Position numbers and translations under genes: made by a program. From Pyrus communis (lineage: Eukaryota > Streptophyta > Magnoliopsida > Rosales > Rosaceae), in contig NC_084803.1 of NCBI RefSeq assembly GCF_963583255.1, positions 21,098,428 to 21,162,427 of the forward strand: DNA of 64,000 nucleotides, given 5' to 3'. How positions within the stretch are numbered: the first letter of the stretch is position 1; every line of letters starts with the position of its first letter. Below, piece by piece: positions 1 to 11,786 of this stretch. The notes under the pieces were generated by a model that was not told the origin of the DNA, did not search any database, and saw only the letters and a program-made list of their open reading frames with translations.

Positions 1-147
1 TGCACAATTATAAATTTATCCAATCGTCACCGCCGACGGCTCAAAGACAAGAATAGCTTTGAAGTTCTTTGCTTCTTTTTCTCATACGGCTTCACTTCTA
101 GGTCGTTCTTTTTTTTATTCACTTCCCAATCCCATATAACAATCGCA

Positions 148-606
148 TTGTTTAGTTCCTCCAAACCCCACAATTCCAATTTCAAGTCCATGGAATCTCA
201 TTCCTCTTCCTCCTTAACCTCCTCCACCACCACATACATGTCCCAAACCACTCAACCAACAAAGGGTTCACTCCACTCGGTCCGAAAATCTTCGTCGAAG
301 CCTTGGAAGAAGCCTGCAGTTGCACCACTCCCTCCAACCCTACCAAGAGTCTACAAAGTTGACCCCATTAACTTCAGGGAGCTTGTCCACAGCCTCACCA
401 GCGCGCCCGAGTTTTTAGAGCCTTAGTCTCTCCAAAGCGTTGCGCCTCCGCCTTCCGACGTCAATCTGTCCTCTCAACCAAACAGTGCTCCTTCTTCTCC
501 GCCGATCGATATCAGTGTGTCCTCTTCTCCAAACCATGTCTCTTCTTCTTGTTCTTCCCTCGCCATGAGAAGGTTCACGACAGCACGGTGGACTCGAGTT
601 GTCTGA
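148..606 (+). pseudogene. VQ-motif protein gene interrupted by an in-frame stop
   Basis: The frame from 148 runs 92 codons to a TAG at 424-426. Residues 76-84 read FRELVHSLT, a variant of the plant VQ motif (FxxxVQxLTG) with VH in place of VQ. Basic (SSSKPWKKP) and Ser/Thr-rich stretches precede it, as is usual for VQ proteins, which are transcriptional cofactors that bind WRKY factors. After the TAG the same frame stays open to a TGA at 604-606 and begins SLQSVAPPP, the kind of segment that follows the VQ motif in family members. The TAG therefore looks like a nonsense change (CAG to TAG would explain it) within a longer protein. ATG at 190 (MESHSSSS) is an alternative start. The family call is solid; whether a truncated protein is made is unknown. 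A copia element begins 210 bp downstream. Confidence 0.7.
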
Positions 607-815
607 AATAGTCTGGAACATAGCACTGTACCTTAACTTTAAGACTAGTTTAAAATCCGAAATTGTAGTATTATGTGAGCTCCCAATTTCTTAAAATTGT
701 GGCATTTTTTAATTTTGCTTTGTTTTGATTTTTAGCATCCTAGACTCGTAGTAGATTAAGAACAGTTCTATTAAGCTGTATGTGATAATGTGAGTGGCGT
801 TGCATTATTGCAGAC

Positions 816-1032
816 TATTAAGGGTAGTAATGTAAACTTACAAAATGTGGTATTGTTAGAGTTTGTTATGAGAATTAGTTATACTTTGCTTACTCATTAA
901 GATAGGTGGTTTACATATGTAAATGTTGGTATATATACATATACCTGAAGTGTAAGATTATTCATTCAGCACAATACACAATATTATTTTACTTTCTCTC
1001 ACTACAGCTTTATCTCACTAAATCTCTCTCTA
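816..1032 (+). repeat. 5' LTR of copia-1
   Basis: Matches 5195-5411 with few substitutions. It contains a TATATATACATATA stretch near 930-945 that could act as the promoter. The match stops abruptly after CTCTCTCTA at 1032, where the right copy continues toward CTAACA. Confidence 0.85.
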
Positions 1033-1047
1033 CACATTCCTCAGTCC

Positions 1048-2091
1048 CAAATCCGTGCCCTAATTTGGCCAATTCTTCGATCACAATTCAGAACATTGGC
1101 TCACTGGTTCCGATCAAATTGACAACCACAAATTGGCTTACCTAGAGTGCTCTATTTGCACCGATCTTTCACCGGTATAATCTCATCGGAATTGTTGATG
1201 GCTCTATGGTGGCGCCGCCTAAGTATCTTCTTGTTTCTTCAAGAAATCGCACTTCAACTATGGATCCTCAGTATGTGGCATGGTTTGAGAATGATCAAAA
1301 CATTCTGATTTGGATCAACTCTACACTCTTGGATTCTTTGATTCCCTACACTGTTGGTGTTACCACCGCTCGAGACCTTTAGTCCAAATTGGAGTCATGC
1401 CTTGCGTCAGCATCTCATTCACACATACATGAACTTCGTTCTCGACTCCGGACAATAACCAAAAGTGAGTTAACCGCATCTACTTATCTTCAACATATTG
1501 AAGAAATCGCGGACTTTCTCGCAACTGTTGGAGCTCCGATTGATGATTCGGATCTCTGTCACTCTTCATGGATTACCGCTTAAATATGATTCTTTTGTGG
1601 ATGCTATTCAATTTTGTCTTGGTTCAACCACCATTGATGAATTACATGGCCTCTTACTTAGCAAGGAGATTCAATTGACTAGTCACAAGAAAGCTACATC
1701 ATCAGCACCATTTCAAGCTTACAATTCATCCACTGGAATTCTTCCTACACCGCTCAGTGACTTAAATTCTCAGGCGTATTATGTTCAACAAGGCTCGAAT
1801 TTCAACTCCTCACAAGGTCGTGGCATGGATCGGAATTTCTCTAAACTTAGAAGTTCTCAGAATCGCCCCAATGATTCTCGTCCAAATTTCTCTCACCAAG
1901 GTCAACAGAGGTACAATCGTGGATCCAGATCTCAGTTCAATAATTTAAACCGAATAAATTCTTGTCGAATATGTTGCCGATTTGATCATGAGGCTCTTGA
2001 TTGTCCTCATCGGATGAATTTCTGGTTATGGCAACAAGTCTTCTCAAACTGTATTTCATGCCAGCACATTCTATGCAAATCCTACATGGCT
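1048..2091 (+). pseudogene. copia-1 gag remnant
   Basis: Several frames carry gag-like peptide. A CCHC zinc knuckle (C-x2-C-x4-H-x4-C) is visible at about 1965-2006, following a basic Asn/Arg/Gln-rich stretch. In-frame stops (for example near 1142 and 1381) and a frame change near 1500-1583 break it. Confidence 0.75.
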
Positions 2092-5000
2092 TCTTGATAC
2101 CGGTGCAAGCTCTCACATGACGAATTCCTCTAACAATCTTCAGAGTTCTGAAACTTACAATGGTCCTAAGCAAGTCTACATTGGCGACGACAAAGGTTTG
2201 CCTATCACTCACTCTAGTTCTTCTAGACTTACTACTTCTGCACATACATTTTCCCTAAACAATGTGTTACATATTCCTGATTTGAAATAAGATTTGATTT
2301 CTGCAAATCAATTTATACTTGATAACTGGTGCCCAATTCATCTATACCCTTTTCACTTCATTATGAAGGTTCTTACTTCAGGGAATGAGCTTTTTAAAGG
2401 TCCTGTTAATGTTGGGTTCTATCCCTTTCTTGCACCCTCTATTGCTGGAAATCACTATGCTTATGCAGCAAGTACTAAAGCTCCTCAGGATATATGGCAT
2501 CAACTTTTGGGCCATCCATCCTTCAAAATCTTAAATAAACTAGCTTCTCAGACTAGTGTTTCTATTTTAGATAAGCTCAATAATTTTGTGTGTTCAAGCT
2601 GTGCTTTAGGCAGATGCTCTAGGAAATCATTTACTTCTGTTCCTTGTAACACAAGTAAGCTTCTTGAGCTATTACATACTGATGTATAGGGTCCTGCACC
2701 CATTTCTTCTGTTAATGGATATCACTATTACCTTATCTTGGTTGATGATTTCACCAAGTACTCTTGGTTCTTTCCACTCAAGTATAAATCTGAAGTTTAT
2801 AGTACATTTGTTAACTTCAAGTCTATGGTTGAAAACATGCTAGGGTTCAAGATTATTATTGTGAGATAAGATTCTGGTGGTGAGTTTGTCAATCATACCT
2901 TCTCCCATTTCTTTCAAAAATATGGGATTTCTCATCAACTTAGTTGTCCCCATACCCCAGAGCAGAATGGCTGTGCTAAAAGAAAGCACAAGCATTTGGT
3001 CGAAACTGCCAGAACTATTCTTGCAGCTTCTAAGGTTCCTTACATCTATTGGGTTGAAGCCTTTTCAACAACCTTATATCTCATTAATCGCATGCCAATT
3101 GGTGTCAAATCTTCTCCTTGGGAATCTCTATTTCATAAACCACCAAATTATACCACTCTCAAAATTTTTGGTTGTCGATGCTTCCCATGGCTAAAACCTT
3201 GCATTTCTTCTAAACTTGATCCCAAAAGTAAACCATGTGTCTTCTTGGGATATAGTCTCAATCATAAGGGCTATCGATGTTTGGATGCTCAAATTGGGAA
3301 AATCTATATTTCCAGGCATGTTATCTGTGATGAACATACATTTCCTTATCACCAAGCCACTGAGTATTCAATTTCTTCCCCTACATCTCCCCTCACTCAA
3401 CCTTCAATACCTACCTCAATTTTCACCAATCCCTCTATTGTTTCTTCCTCCTCTCCTTCTACACATCTTGTACCTTTATCTCCCACTTCATCTATCAATC
3501 TCATATCCCACTCCCTCACCTATTTCACCACCTATACCACCAACTATCACTACCAATATTCATCCCATGACCACCCGATCCAAATAATGTATCTTCAAAC
3601 CTAAGGCTCTCTTAACAACCAAGCATCCTTTCCCATCTCATTTATCTACTGATTTTACACCTTCTACCTATCTTCAAACCTCCAAACATTTGCGTTGGAG
3701 ACAAGCTATGCAGGAGCAGTTTAATGCCCTGCTTCAAATGAGTACATGGTCTATGATACTTCTTCATTCCTCTCAAAACATGGTATAGTGTAAGTGGATT
3801 TTTCATATCAAAAGAAAACCTAAAGGTTTAGTTGACAGATACAAAGCCAGGCTTGTTGCAAAAGGATTTCCTCAGCAACAAGGTCTGGACTACAATGAAA
3901 CTTTCAATCTGGTTGCTAAACCAGTCACCATTCGAATCCTACTCACTTTAACAGCTAAAATTCATTGGTTTCTGAATCAGTTAGATATTAGCAATGCCTT
4001 TTTGCATGGCAATCTCACTGAGTCTGTGTATATGGTTCAACCTCCTGGGTTTGAGGACTCTGCCAACCCAAATCATGTTTGTAAATTGCATAGGTCTCTG
4101 TATGGCCTAAAACAGGCTCCCAGAGCCTGGTATGACAAGTTGACAGCTGCTTTAATCTCTATTGGATTCTCTGGTTCACAAAATGATCATTCACTGTTTG
4201 TCAAGCAAGATGCTTTTGTGGTGTATGTCTTAGTATATGTTGATGATATTCTGGTTACAGGACTCGATTCTGAAGCATGCAAAACTGTGATTTCTTAACT
4301 TTGTGCCTTATTTCATGTCAAGGATTTGGGATCCCTTCATTATTTTCTAGGAATTGATGTCAAGAGGTCTTCCAAATGGCTATTTCTTTCTCAAACTAAA
4401 TATATCATGGATCTTCTAAAAAAAGCACATATGGATGGTGCTAAGCCTTGTGCTAGTCCATTGAGCACATCCAAACTAGATCACTCATCTCCACTATTTC
4501 TCAATCCAAAAAAATATAGATCATTAGTTGGATGGCTTAAATACCTCACTTAGATTAGACCTGACCTCTCTTTTACAATTAAACTTATGTGTCAGTTTAT
4601 GCAAAGTCCAAGGCAATCTCATTTTCAGGCTATAAAAATAATTTTCAGATATCTAAAGGGCTTTCTCTCCCTTGGTCTTTGGTTTCCAAAATGTTCATAA
4701 TAATTCAGCATTAATAGTTTCTCAGATGCAGATTGGGCAGGTTATTTTTTAGATCGAAGATCCACAGGTGGTTTCTATGTTTTTCTAGGTGATTCACTCA
4801 TTAGTTGGAGTGCTAAGAAGCAACCTACCATGGCAAGAACCTCCACTGAAGCAGAATACAGATCATTAGCCAACACAGTTGCTGAATTAACTTGGATTTG
4901 CAAACTATTGGTTGATATTGGTCTTGTTCTTCCCTATCCTCCCAAAATTTGGTGCGACCACATATCTGCCATCTCTTTAGCTAAAAATCTGCTCTTCCAT

Positions 5001-5190
5001 GCTCGAACTAAGCATATGGAGATTGACTATCATTATATCAGGGAGAAAGTGTTGGCAAACTCTGTCACAGTTCTTTTTGTTTGTACACAGGATCAAACTG
5101 TAGACATTTGCACCAAAACAGTGTCCAAGGATCGTTTTTTGCTTCTTAGAGACAAACTTTCTCTTTGGCTACCTCAATTTAGTTTGAGGG
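2092..5190 (+). pseudogene. copia-1 pol remnant (protease, integrase, RT, RNase H)
   Basis: Recognisable in order: protease motif DTGASSH near 2095; pre-integrase H/C motif WHQLLGHPSF near 2494; integrase core (DDFTKYSWF near 2740, SPHTPEQNG-like near 2950); RT with LDISNAFLHG-type motif near 3980, YGLKQAPRAW near 4100 and YVDDILVTG near 4237; RNase H with STGGF near 4760 and ARTSTEAEYR near 4833. Domain order with integrase before RT defines Ty1-copia. Stops near 2289, 2688, 2867, 3787, 4296 and 4552 interrupt it. Confidence 0.88.
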
Positions 5191-5194
5191 GGAA

Positions 5195-5420
5195 TATTAA
5201 GGGTAGTAATGTAAACTGACAAAATGTGGTATTGTTAGAGTTTGTTATGAGAATTAGTTATACTTTGCTTACTCATTAAGATAGGTGGTTTACATATGTA
5301 AATGCTGGTATATATACATATACCTAAAGTGTAAGATTATTCATTCAATACAATAGACAATATTATTTTACTTTCTCTCTTTACAGCTTTCTCTCACTAA
5401 ATCTCTCTCTAGATTCTAAC
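5195..5420 (+). repeat. 3' LTR of copia-1
   Basis: Begins TATTAAGGG straight after the polypurine tract and ends GATTCTAACA, a typical CTAACA-type LTR end. The first 217 bases match the 5' LTR. Confidence 0.8.
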
Positions 5421-5667
5421 AAGACAAGCTTGTCCAAATTCCTTTTATAGTTAATGTAAAATTAATTATGGAATCAAGGAAATAATTGAGTTCAGTACAT
5501 ATTTCTAAATCCTTTATGGAGAAGTTGATGAACTATGTATTACTTAACAATGCCATAAAATTTGAACTTTCAGGCAAATTCTTAATGCTTCAACTTTTTC
5601 TGATGTTTACATGTCACCTAAAAAGACTTGTTCACCTGTAAGGATTGTGTTGAGAGTATATCAAATA

Positions 5668-5864
5668 GAATGAGGATCCTCTCCGAATCTTCTTTATGAG
5701 GATTCCAGAGATCCTCTAATTATATTCGTTCATCATATATCATGTGGTCATAAATCATTGCAAATTTTTTATTTAGAATTAAATATAAACAATACCTAGC
5801 GAAAGCTGGTCGCACGATGTACGATGAAGGATGTGATTGGAAGATCGAGAGAAGATCCTCATTC
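5668..5864. mobile_element. Mutator-type MITE with 9-bp target duplication
   Basis: Terminal inverted repeats GAATGAGGATCCTCTC (5668-5683) and its complement at 5849-5864 match at 15 of 16 positions. Both ends are flanked by the same 9-mer TATCAAATA (5659-5667 and 5865-5873). A perfect 9-bp duplication with a 16-bp TIR is the signature of the Mutator superfamily. The 197-bp body has no coding capacity. Confidence 0.88.
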
Positions 5865-5873
5865 TATCAAATA

Positions 5874-6982
5874 ATACCATTTTAGTTAGAAAATATGTGA
5901 AAGGTCTTATGTGGTCCTAACTTTTATGCAATGTTTGGATGAGGAACTTTAGAACCAATTATTGAAATTGCACTATAAAATCCCTACCAATGAATTACTC
6001 AAGCATTTAAAAACTAGTACTAAAACAACTATAAATGCATTAAATTAAGTCTCATTTGGTGTCTAAAATTGAATTGAAATTGGATAATCCACTATACTTA
6101 AGGTATATTGAAAGGAGTGAAAAAATTGATCTAATTTGAAGGTAGAAGATGGATTACCAATTAAAGAAACTTATTCATTTCAATCCTTGTCATATTAGTA
6201 CGATTAGAAGGAATAAGTTTCATGTCACACCTTGGACTCGAGGTCGATGGAAAAATAAACCCTGCACCCGGCGCGCGAATAGAAGTAAAAATAAAACGGA
6301 AAACAAACTTCTCTTCTATAAATAACTCTAAAATCCTTACATGTGTACAAGATAATAAAATCCTTAAAATTCCTCATCTAACACAATCTCAACTCGTCTA
6401 CCCTTCGTTAATCTTGTACCAAACCTGCAATGTCTAAAATGTATAGGGTGAGCAAAACTACAGCTCAGTAAGGATATAAATCTTATCAAGGATAATTGTC
6501 AAGGCTAAACCAAGCGTCATGCTCACATAAATCTATTGTAACATGTTATCAAATATCAACAACATAAATTATATTCCATGAATGCAGCTTAACTTCAATT
6601 ACCCAACCCATTAATCTATATAATAAAACATGCGGACTTGTATGTCCTATACCATGCATTTTACCACTGTAGCGGTGGTCTAAATGCTTTATTATACAAA
6701 CTAACACTCGTAACTCAATCGTCCTAATTCCCCTTTTGTTAGCCATCTTGTCATTCCCTCGGCCACCAGAGTCCCGACTACTTCATACCGTTCCTGTAAT
6801 TTCACTTTTGCCATCCTTGCTAGTCCATACAAGAGTCGAACTCAACCACACAAAAGATAGTTCCATTTTCATATCCCAATCTCGAATAAACCAATATAAT
6901 CCTTTGACTTCAGTAGGCAATGATATATACATATAATCATCATTATCACAATATCAACATGATCAAAAATAACAATAATATC
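5874..6982. other. Intergenic, probable old repeat remnant
   Basis: No convincing gene. From about 6220 to 6480 the sequence has the look of a decayed retroelement piece (CTCGAGGTCGATGG, CCCGGCGCGC, CTCAGTAAGG), but no ends or domains could be defined. The rest is AT-rich with no recognised feature. Confidence 0.4.
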
Positions 6983-6987
6983 ATATA

Positions 6988-8674
6988 TGTTGGAGTTTTT
7001 AGCCTCATTTTGTCCCACATCAGGGAACTCAAGTTCCGTAGAGGTCTTTATATTAGGTGAGTCGCCTTTATTAGTGATTAGGTATTGCACCATTTGGAAT
7101 GAGAATTAAGGTTTGGGCCACTAATTGTGTGGATTAGGCTTGTGATGATTATACCATAATATTAATATTAATTAATCAAGACAATGGCACTTGGGGCCTA
7201 AGAAGTTAAAATTAATCAGGGTTCATTAATTTTAATTTTGAATTAAGTTTTTAATTAAATTAATTAAAAACCGTTTTGATTAATAGACACAACTGTTTGG
7301 AAAGAGTTGTGTGGTTTCAGATACATCCAAAAGGTATTTGAAAAGGATGAAATAGCCTATAGAGAAATTTTATTTGAACCCATTTAACCTCTTTCTACAC
7401 CTAACTTAAACTTTAAATATGAAATATCTTTATTATCCTATTGCATAATTACCATCATGTACAAGATGAATTTAATTATAAAAGTAAAATTTATCAATAA
7501 ACCCACCCCCGATAATCAAACGCTAGCCATCACTAATCTTTCCTTGACATTCTATTGTGGCAAAAATCCTAAGACCCGTTCCATAGAAATAAAAACCGAT
7601 TTTTTTTTTTTTTTTGACATATGAATGGTGATTTTGAAGTTTTGGATCCTCCAACTTTTTTATTGTCATCATGACTCCCACCACCACCACCCACTAACCC
7701 CACCACCACCATACGTCCAACACTACTCGTCATCTAGAGGAAACCTACTTCTACTTCTGCTACTACTACTGCAAAATAGCAAGCAACAACATATCAAGGT
7801 TAATGACAAGAAAAGGTGAAGGAGGAGGAGAAGAGAGTTGGCATATGCTTTCACTAGTACTGCTACCTCTTATATATGAGATCAAAACCCTACTTATTGT
7901 AAGAGTACGATTTTGGCTCAAGGGGAATCAAGCATGTCGGTCTGATAATTCGGTATTATTCTCAATACTACAAACTGACCTGCAAAATATGCATGCATTT
8001 GTTAAACTAGCTAGGGTTTAGTTAATTTATTGTTTGACTTCATAGTTTCATGTCACTGTGTTTAATTAGATTAATAGATTTAATTAACATGGATCTTCAT
8101 GAGACTGATCCGGGTAGTTTCTAATGTAAAAATAATGGGTGTAAAGATAAATTTGCATATTGAATTGGGTTTGCGAGGGGAGTTTAGATATTAAATTTGG
8201 GTTTAAAGAGATATTGATAGTTTAATTAAAAATGATATGGATGTAGAAAGTAAGTTGGGTGTAGAGATAAGTTATAGGGGTTCAAATAAAATTTTCCTAG
8301 CCTATATAACTAAAGACTCAATTCCATCATATCTAATCTTTTTCCTTTTCTATCTCTCCCATACAAAACCTTACAGAGAGAACACACATAGCAATTTGCC
8401 AGAATTCTATAATCTTGTGCGAATTATAGGATTAGATAGTTGTATCCTAGTTGGGCAGACGTCATCGAACACAAGCACAAGAGTGGGACATAAATACTGT
8501 TCGAAAGACATTGTTTTTGCGCTAGCCTCTATCTGTGATTTATTCAAGTTAGTATCATTTAATTCCTGTAATTATTTATGTTATTTCATTATGGATTGCA
8601 AGTACTTTTGTTAATAAAGAATTTAGTATTTCAAGTTTTGTTATTTTTATTTATTTTTAAATTGTTCTCCAAAA
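6988..8674 (+). mobile_element. Solo LTR (family A, copy 1) with a nested MULE-type insertion
   Basis: It starts TGTTGGAG and ends CTCCAAAA (ancestrally CTCCAACA by comparison with the second copy), and is flanked by the 5-mer ATATA at 6983-6987 and 8675-8679. The 742 bases left after removing the nested insert align along their whole length, in reverse complement, with the solo LTR at 30087-30833. GTCCCACATC near the start and CACAACT...AGTTGTG near 7290-7315 are shared landmarks. No internal retroelement sequence adjoins, so LTR-LTR recombination is inferred. Confidence 0.88.
7362..8297. mobile_element. Mutator-type non-autonomous element A inside the solo LTR
   Basis: The ends are GAGAAATTTTATTTGAACC (7362) and, inverted, GGTTCAAATAAAATTTTCC (to 8297); homology continues some 50 bp inward. 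TAGCCTATA is duplicated exactly on both sides (7353-7361 and 8298-8306). The empty site is present in the sister solo LTR near 30465, which confirms ends and duplication. The inside has a poly-T run, a CCACCACCACC tract near 7680 and short open frames (7625-7819, 7803-8021) that I do not recognise; it may include captured 5' UTR-like sequence. Related to element B at 24492-25861. Confidence 0.9.
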
Positions 8675-8679
8675 ATATA

Positions 8680-9690
8680 TCATTTCCAAAATACACAATT
8701 ATCTCAATTATAAAGATATATATCAAGTGTAACACATATTTCACAAAGATTAAATAAGACAAATATCCCAATAATGATAAGTTTCCAAAAAAACCTACCT
8801 CAAATCTGAAGCTAGAACCTTTTTGTGTTCCAATCCAAGTTCCAAGCTCTACGAAGTTGATCACAATCAACACTATGTATAAGTCCACTCTTATTTTTCC
8901 TGATCTCTCTCTATACATATATAAACTACACACACACACACAGAGACACAATACACACATATATACACACAACGTGAGCTCCAGAGAGCATGCACTGCAT
9001 GCTAGCTCATGTTGGAAAACTAAATAGAGCTTAGCTCCTGTTTATAGGGACATAAAGCCGGCATACTTAGTGTTTTATGGTAGTTAATATGAGATAAGAA
9101 TGCATTTGATGAATGATATGTTGACAAATAGTTGGGTTTAACAAGTGGCTTTGTAAACGATGGTGTGAAAGGTGGAGGTTTCAACTTATGGAGTTAAGGG
9201 ACTAATAACGTGGCAGTTGAATTGGTGATAATTCATATAGGTAAGCTGGAGGTGTCATAATATCAGGAAATAGTGGCAGCAAAGATCTTTTCTAATAGTG
9301 ATCTTGCAAAAATACTTTTATACTAAAATGTATTAATAAATCTAACTAGAAGTAGTATAAATATTAATATACCAAATAAAGCTTAAGCTGATATGTAGAT
9401 AAGATTAAAATACAGGTTCTCACAATTCATTCGTGTCAATCCCCATCTAATTCTGTCAAAATATAAATCATTCACATCTACTTTTATTATACCTTGAATT
9501 TTATGAGTTACCGAATTCATTCCAATCCTAGACATAAGACGAGCTCTAAACAAAAGTCTTTGAAATGACATCTTTCAATGTGTTGTTTGAAAATTTTCTA
9601 AATGTATTATATCTACTCATTTTCGAGTCTCTTTTCTATATCTTTGTAATGCATTGCTAACAAATTTATTCTCTAAGTTCTATGAAACTT
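8680..9690. other. Intergenic; (CA)n microsatellite near 8930
   Basis: No gene recognised. A short CA/ACAC tract lies at about 8928-8945, with more dinucleotide-like sequence to 8972. A palindrome GCATGCACTGCATGC sits near 8987-9001. The open frames here on the - strand are low-complexity and unsupported. Confidence 0.4.
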
Positions 9691-9693
9691 TAA

Positions 9694-9994
9694 GGGCATG
9701 TTAAGGTGAAGAACATTCAAATTCCAAAACATTTAGGCAAAATTAAGAATAAATAGGTCTTAAAAAGTTGATGAGAGGAATTAAAAATGCACCACATGAC
9801 CATTACAAATGTATGTAAAAGAGATTTATAAATGACACATTCTAAGTAGTCATTTACAAATTCCTCTCACATTACTTTATAACGCTCATATAGATGCATT
9901 TTTAATTCCTCCTATCTAACTTTTTTGTGATCCATTTCTTCATAACTTTGCCTAAATCCCTTAGAATTTAAAAATTCCTTACTCAAACATACCC
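9694..9994. mobile_element. Tourist-like (PIF/Harbinger-type) foldback MITE
   Basis: The 301-bp unit starts GGGCATGTT and ends AACATACCC, flanked by TAA at 9691-9693 and 9995-9997. The arms stay complementary for about 100 bp (for example GGAATTAAAAATGCA in the left arm and TGCATTTTTAATTCC in the right), so a single strand would fold into a long hairpin. A 3-bp TAA duplication and GGG-type TIR fit PIF/Harbinger MITEs. Confidence 0.8.
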
Positions 9995-9997
9995 TAA

Positions 9998-10859
9998 ATC
10001 CCTTATTCACTATGTGAACCTTTTGAAAGTCTTTCAGGTTTCTACCTATGGTTATCTTCTTCTTCTTTTAAGACTTTATTTGGGCCTAAATTAATATTTT
10101 TGGCCGAATTGAGTCTATCTAGTCTCAGCCCAGTACTACTGCTGGAGTAGCCAAGTCCTAAACAAAGTAGGATTGTCTAAAGACTAAAGTGTGGTTGAGT
10201 CCTAGATAAAATGGGATTATTTGAGGTTTAGGTATAATCTTTGGATAGAAGCTTGGATTGGTTAGGATTCGTTTTGGATGAGATCTGAATTAATCCTTAA
10301 ACGAGTCTAGGTTCAGAATTCTAGTTCAAGAAGAAGAAGGTGAGACTCATCGATAGAGTTTTGGCCGAGAATAATTTTGAGTATATTTAGAGAATATGTC
10401 AAGAAATTGGAATATTATCATAATTTTATCACTCGGCAAACTTGGGCATCAAAGAATTAGTTCACTACAAGTACATGAAGGTTTGCAACGTAGAAAAGAC
10501 TTTCAACTCAACACATAAACACACAAAAAAACGCTCTACGCGAAACCCTCAGTTTATGCTAAACCTTTTCAAATCCTGAGAAAAAACACTAATTGCTTCA
10601 ATGACCCTTCCTCAACACATATTATGTTCGGTTGAACATCACTTGGTTAACAAACTGAAGCCATATTTAGTTTGATTGAACACCAGTCGTAGAATCAGTT
10701 GATCTAGGAGTTTCTTTAGTTTGGTTAAACAAAATTACTTTCAGTTCAGTTAGCTATCTATCCCAAGTCTCAGTCGACAAAGAGTCTATGATTCTTTCGC
10801 CGAGAGAGGTCACTTCATAATCTTTTTTCCAGCAAAGTGAGGTGTTCTATGGTTGGATA
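9998..10859. other. Intergenic, nothing recognised
   Basis: No open frame or repeat boundary that I can support. Phrases such as GTCTCAGCCCAGTACTACTG and TTGGCCGAGAA suggest decayed transposon sequence, without definable ends. Confidence 0.3.
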
Positions 10860-11786
10860 TAGGGCTGGGCATGGACCGGGACAGGCCCAAATTTAGAGAG
10901 ACCATACTAAACCCATATGAAAATGCAACGAGGCAAGCCGGGGTGGTAATCAAATTTCTGATTTGGGAATGAGACTTTACCCAACTTGTTAGAAACAAGA
11001 CAATTCGGATCGGGTCCACAAGTCCAATTACAATTTTTTAGATTAGCACAAAAGGGACGACGAATGACCTCATTAAGGTTGTGCTCTTCAGCACATAAAA
11101 GAAAATGCCAAAGTCATATTTCCCAATGACAAGACCGTCACCACAACAAAACAACCACATACAAATACCGATTAATAATCTTCAAAAATTAGAAATTGCA
11201 TAAAGAATTTCAAAGCATGGCATGTTGCATAAGAACTCGTCCTCAAGCCAAAATATGGTCGACTGGATAACCTCAGGATGCACAATGCCGATGGACTTGT
11301 CGTTGGCCATGGCAGCCCAATCCTGGATCGTGGCAATGCAGTCATCAATTGAGTCAAGAACAACGTAGAATAGCCCAAGTCGGACTAGATTGGGTGGTCA
11401 GCAGTTGAGTTGAGCTCACCATCTTCTCTGCTCTAGAGCCTCGCAATCTTTGGCTTCTCGAATAGTGAGGTGATGTTGTGACTCATTTGGTGGGCCTAGT
11501 GGCTACTGTGATGTCAACGCAATCGATTCAAGGGGTGGCAAAGATAAGAGATTGAGAATAAAGAAGGAAAGTGGGGGAGTTTGGGAGTGGGGGAAGGGGA
11601 CTGAATGAGTAAAGTAATTGTTATGGTAGAAACAGGTTGGTCCGGGACCCTGGGATTCTAAAATTATAGAACCACCCCTTTCTGCCCTGTTTTGTCTCTA
11701 CCAAATTTGGCCTCTCCCACGAACTCGCCTCGAATCGACAATACCCGCCCCGGTCTGAAGGTCTTGTACCCTTTTGCCCACCCCTA
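10860..11786. mobile_element. hAT-like non-autonomous element
   Basis: The left end TAGGGCTGGGCATGG and the right end (inverted) TAGGGGTGGGCAAAAGGG carry the TAGGGNTGGGCA terminus common in plant hAT elements; subterminal GC-rich blocks also match roughly in inverse orientation. Flanking 8-mers GTTGGATA and ATTAGATG agree at 5 of 8 positions, the three differences all being G/A transitions, as expected for an old 8-bp duplication. No transposase is present. Confidence 0.6.
11182..11379 (-). other. Coding-like open frame inside the hAT-like element
   Basis: On the - strand a frame of about 66-73 codons without an early ATG reads with protein-like composition (for example IQDWAAMANDKSIGIVHPEV and FWLEDEFLC) and ends at a TGA at 11182-11184. 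I do not recognise the family. Its place between hAT-like ends suggests a captured gene fragment or a piece of the element's own coding region. The competing frame is Ser/Leu-rich and less protein-like. Confidence 0.3.

Larger units (their letters stand above)
816..5420 (+). mobile_element. Ty1-copia LTR retrotransposon, degenerate (copia-1)
   Basis: Two near-identical direct repeats at 816-1032 and 5195-5411 share start, end and spacing (offset 4379). Between them are broken copia domains in the order gag, protease, integrase, RT, RNase H. A polypurine stretch TTTGAGGGGGAA lies directly before the right repeat. The right LTR probably extends to 5420, ending GATTCTAACA; the left copy has lost that end together with the expected primer-binding site, so the 5' junction is rearranged. 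CAGAC (811-815) and AAGAC (5421-5425) may be an imperfect target duplication. Many stops and frameshifts make it non-autonomous. Confidence 0.9.

Noticed and set aside
415..621. Arg-rich - strand frame opposite the VQ gene
   Set aside because: Shadow of the Pro/Ser-rich coding strand; no motif of its own.
8631..8972. 113-codon - strand frame with Cys/Val repeats
   Set aside because: Produced by the CA microsatellite and AT-rich sequence, partly inside the solo LTR.
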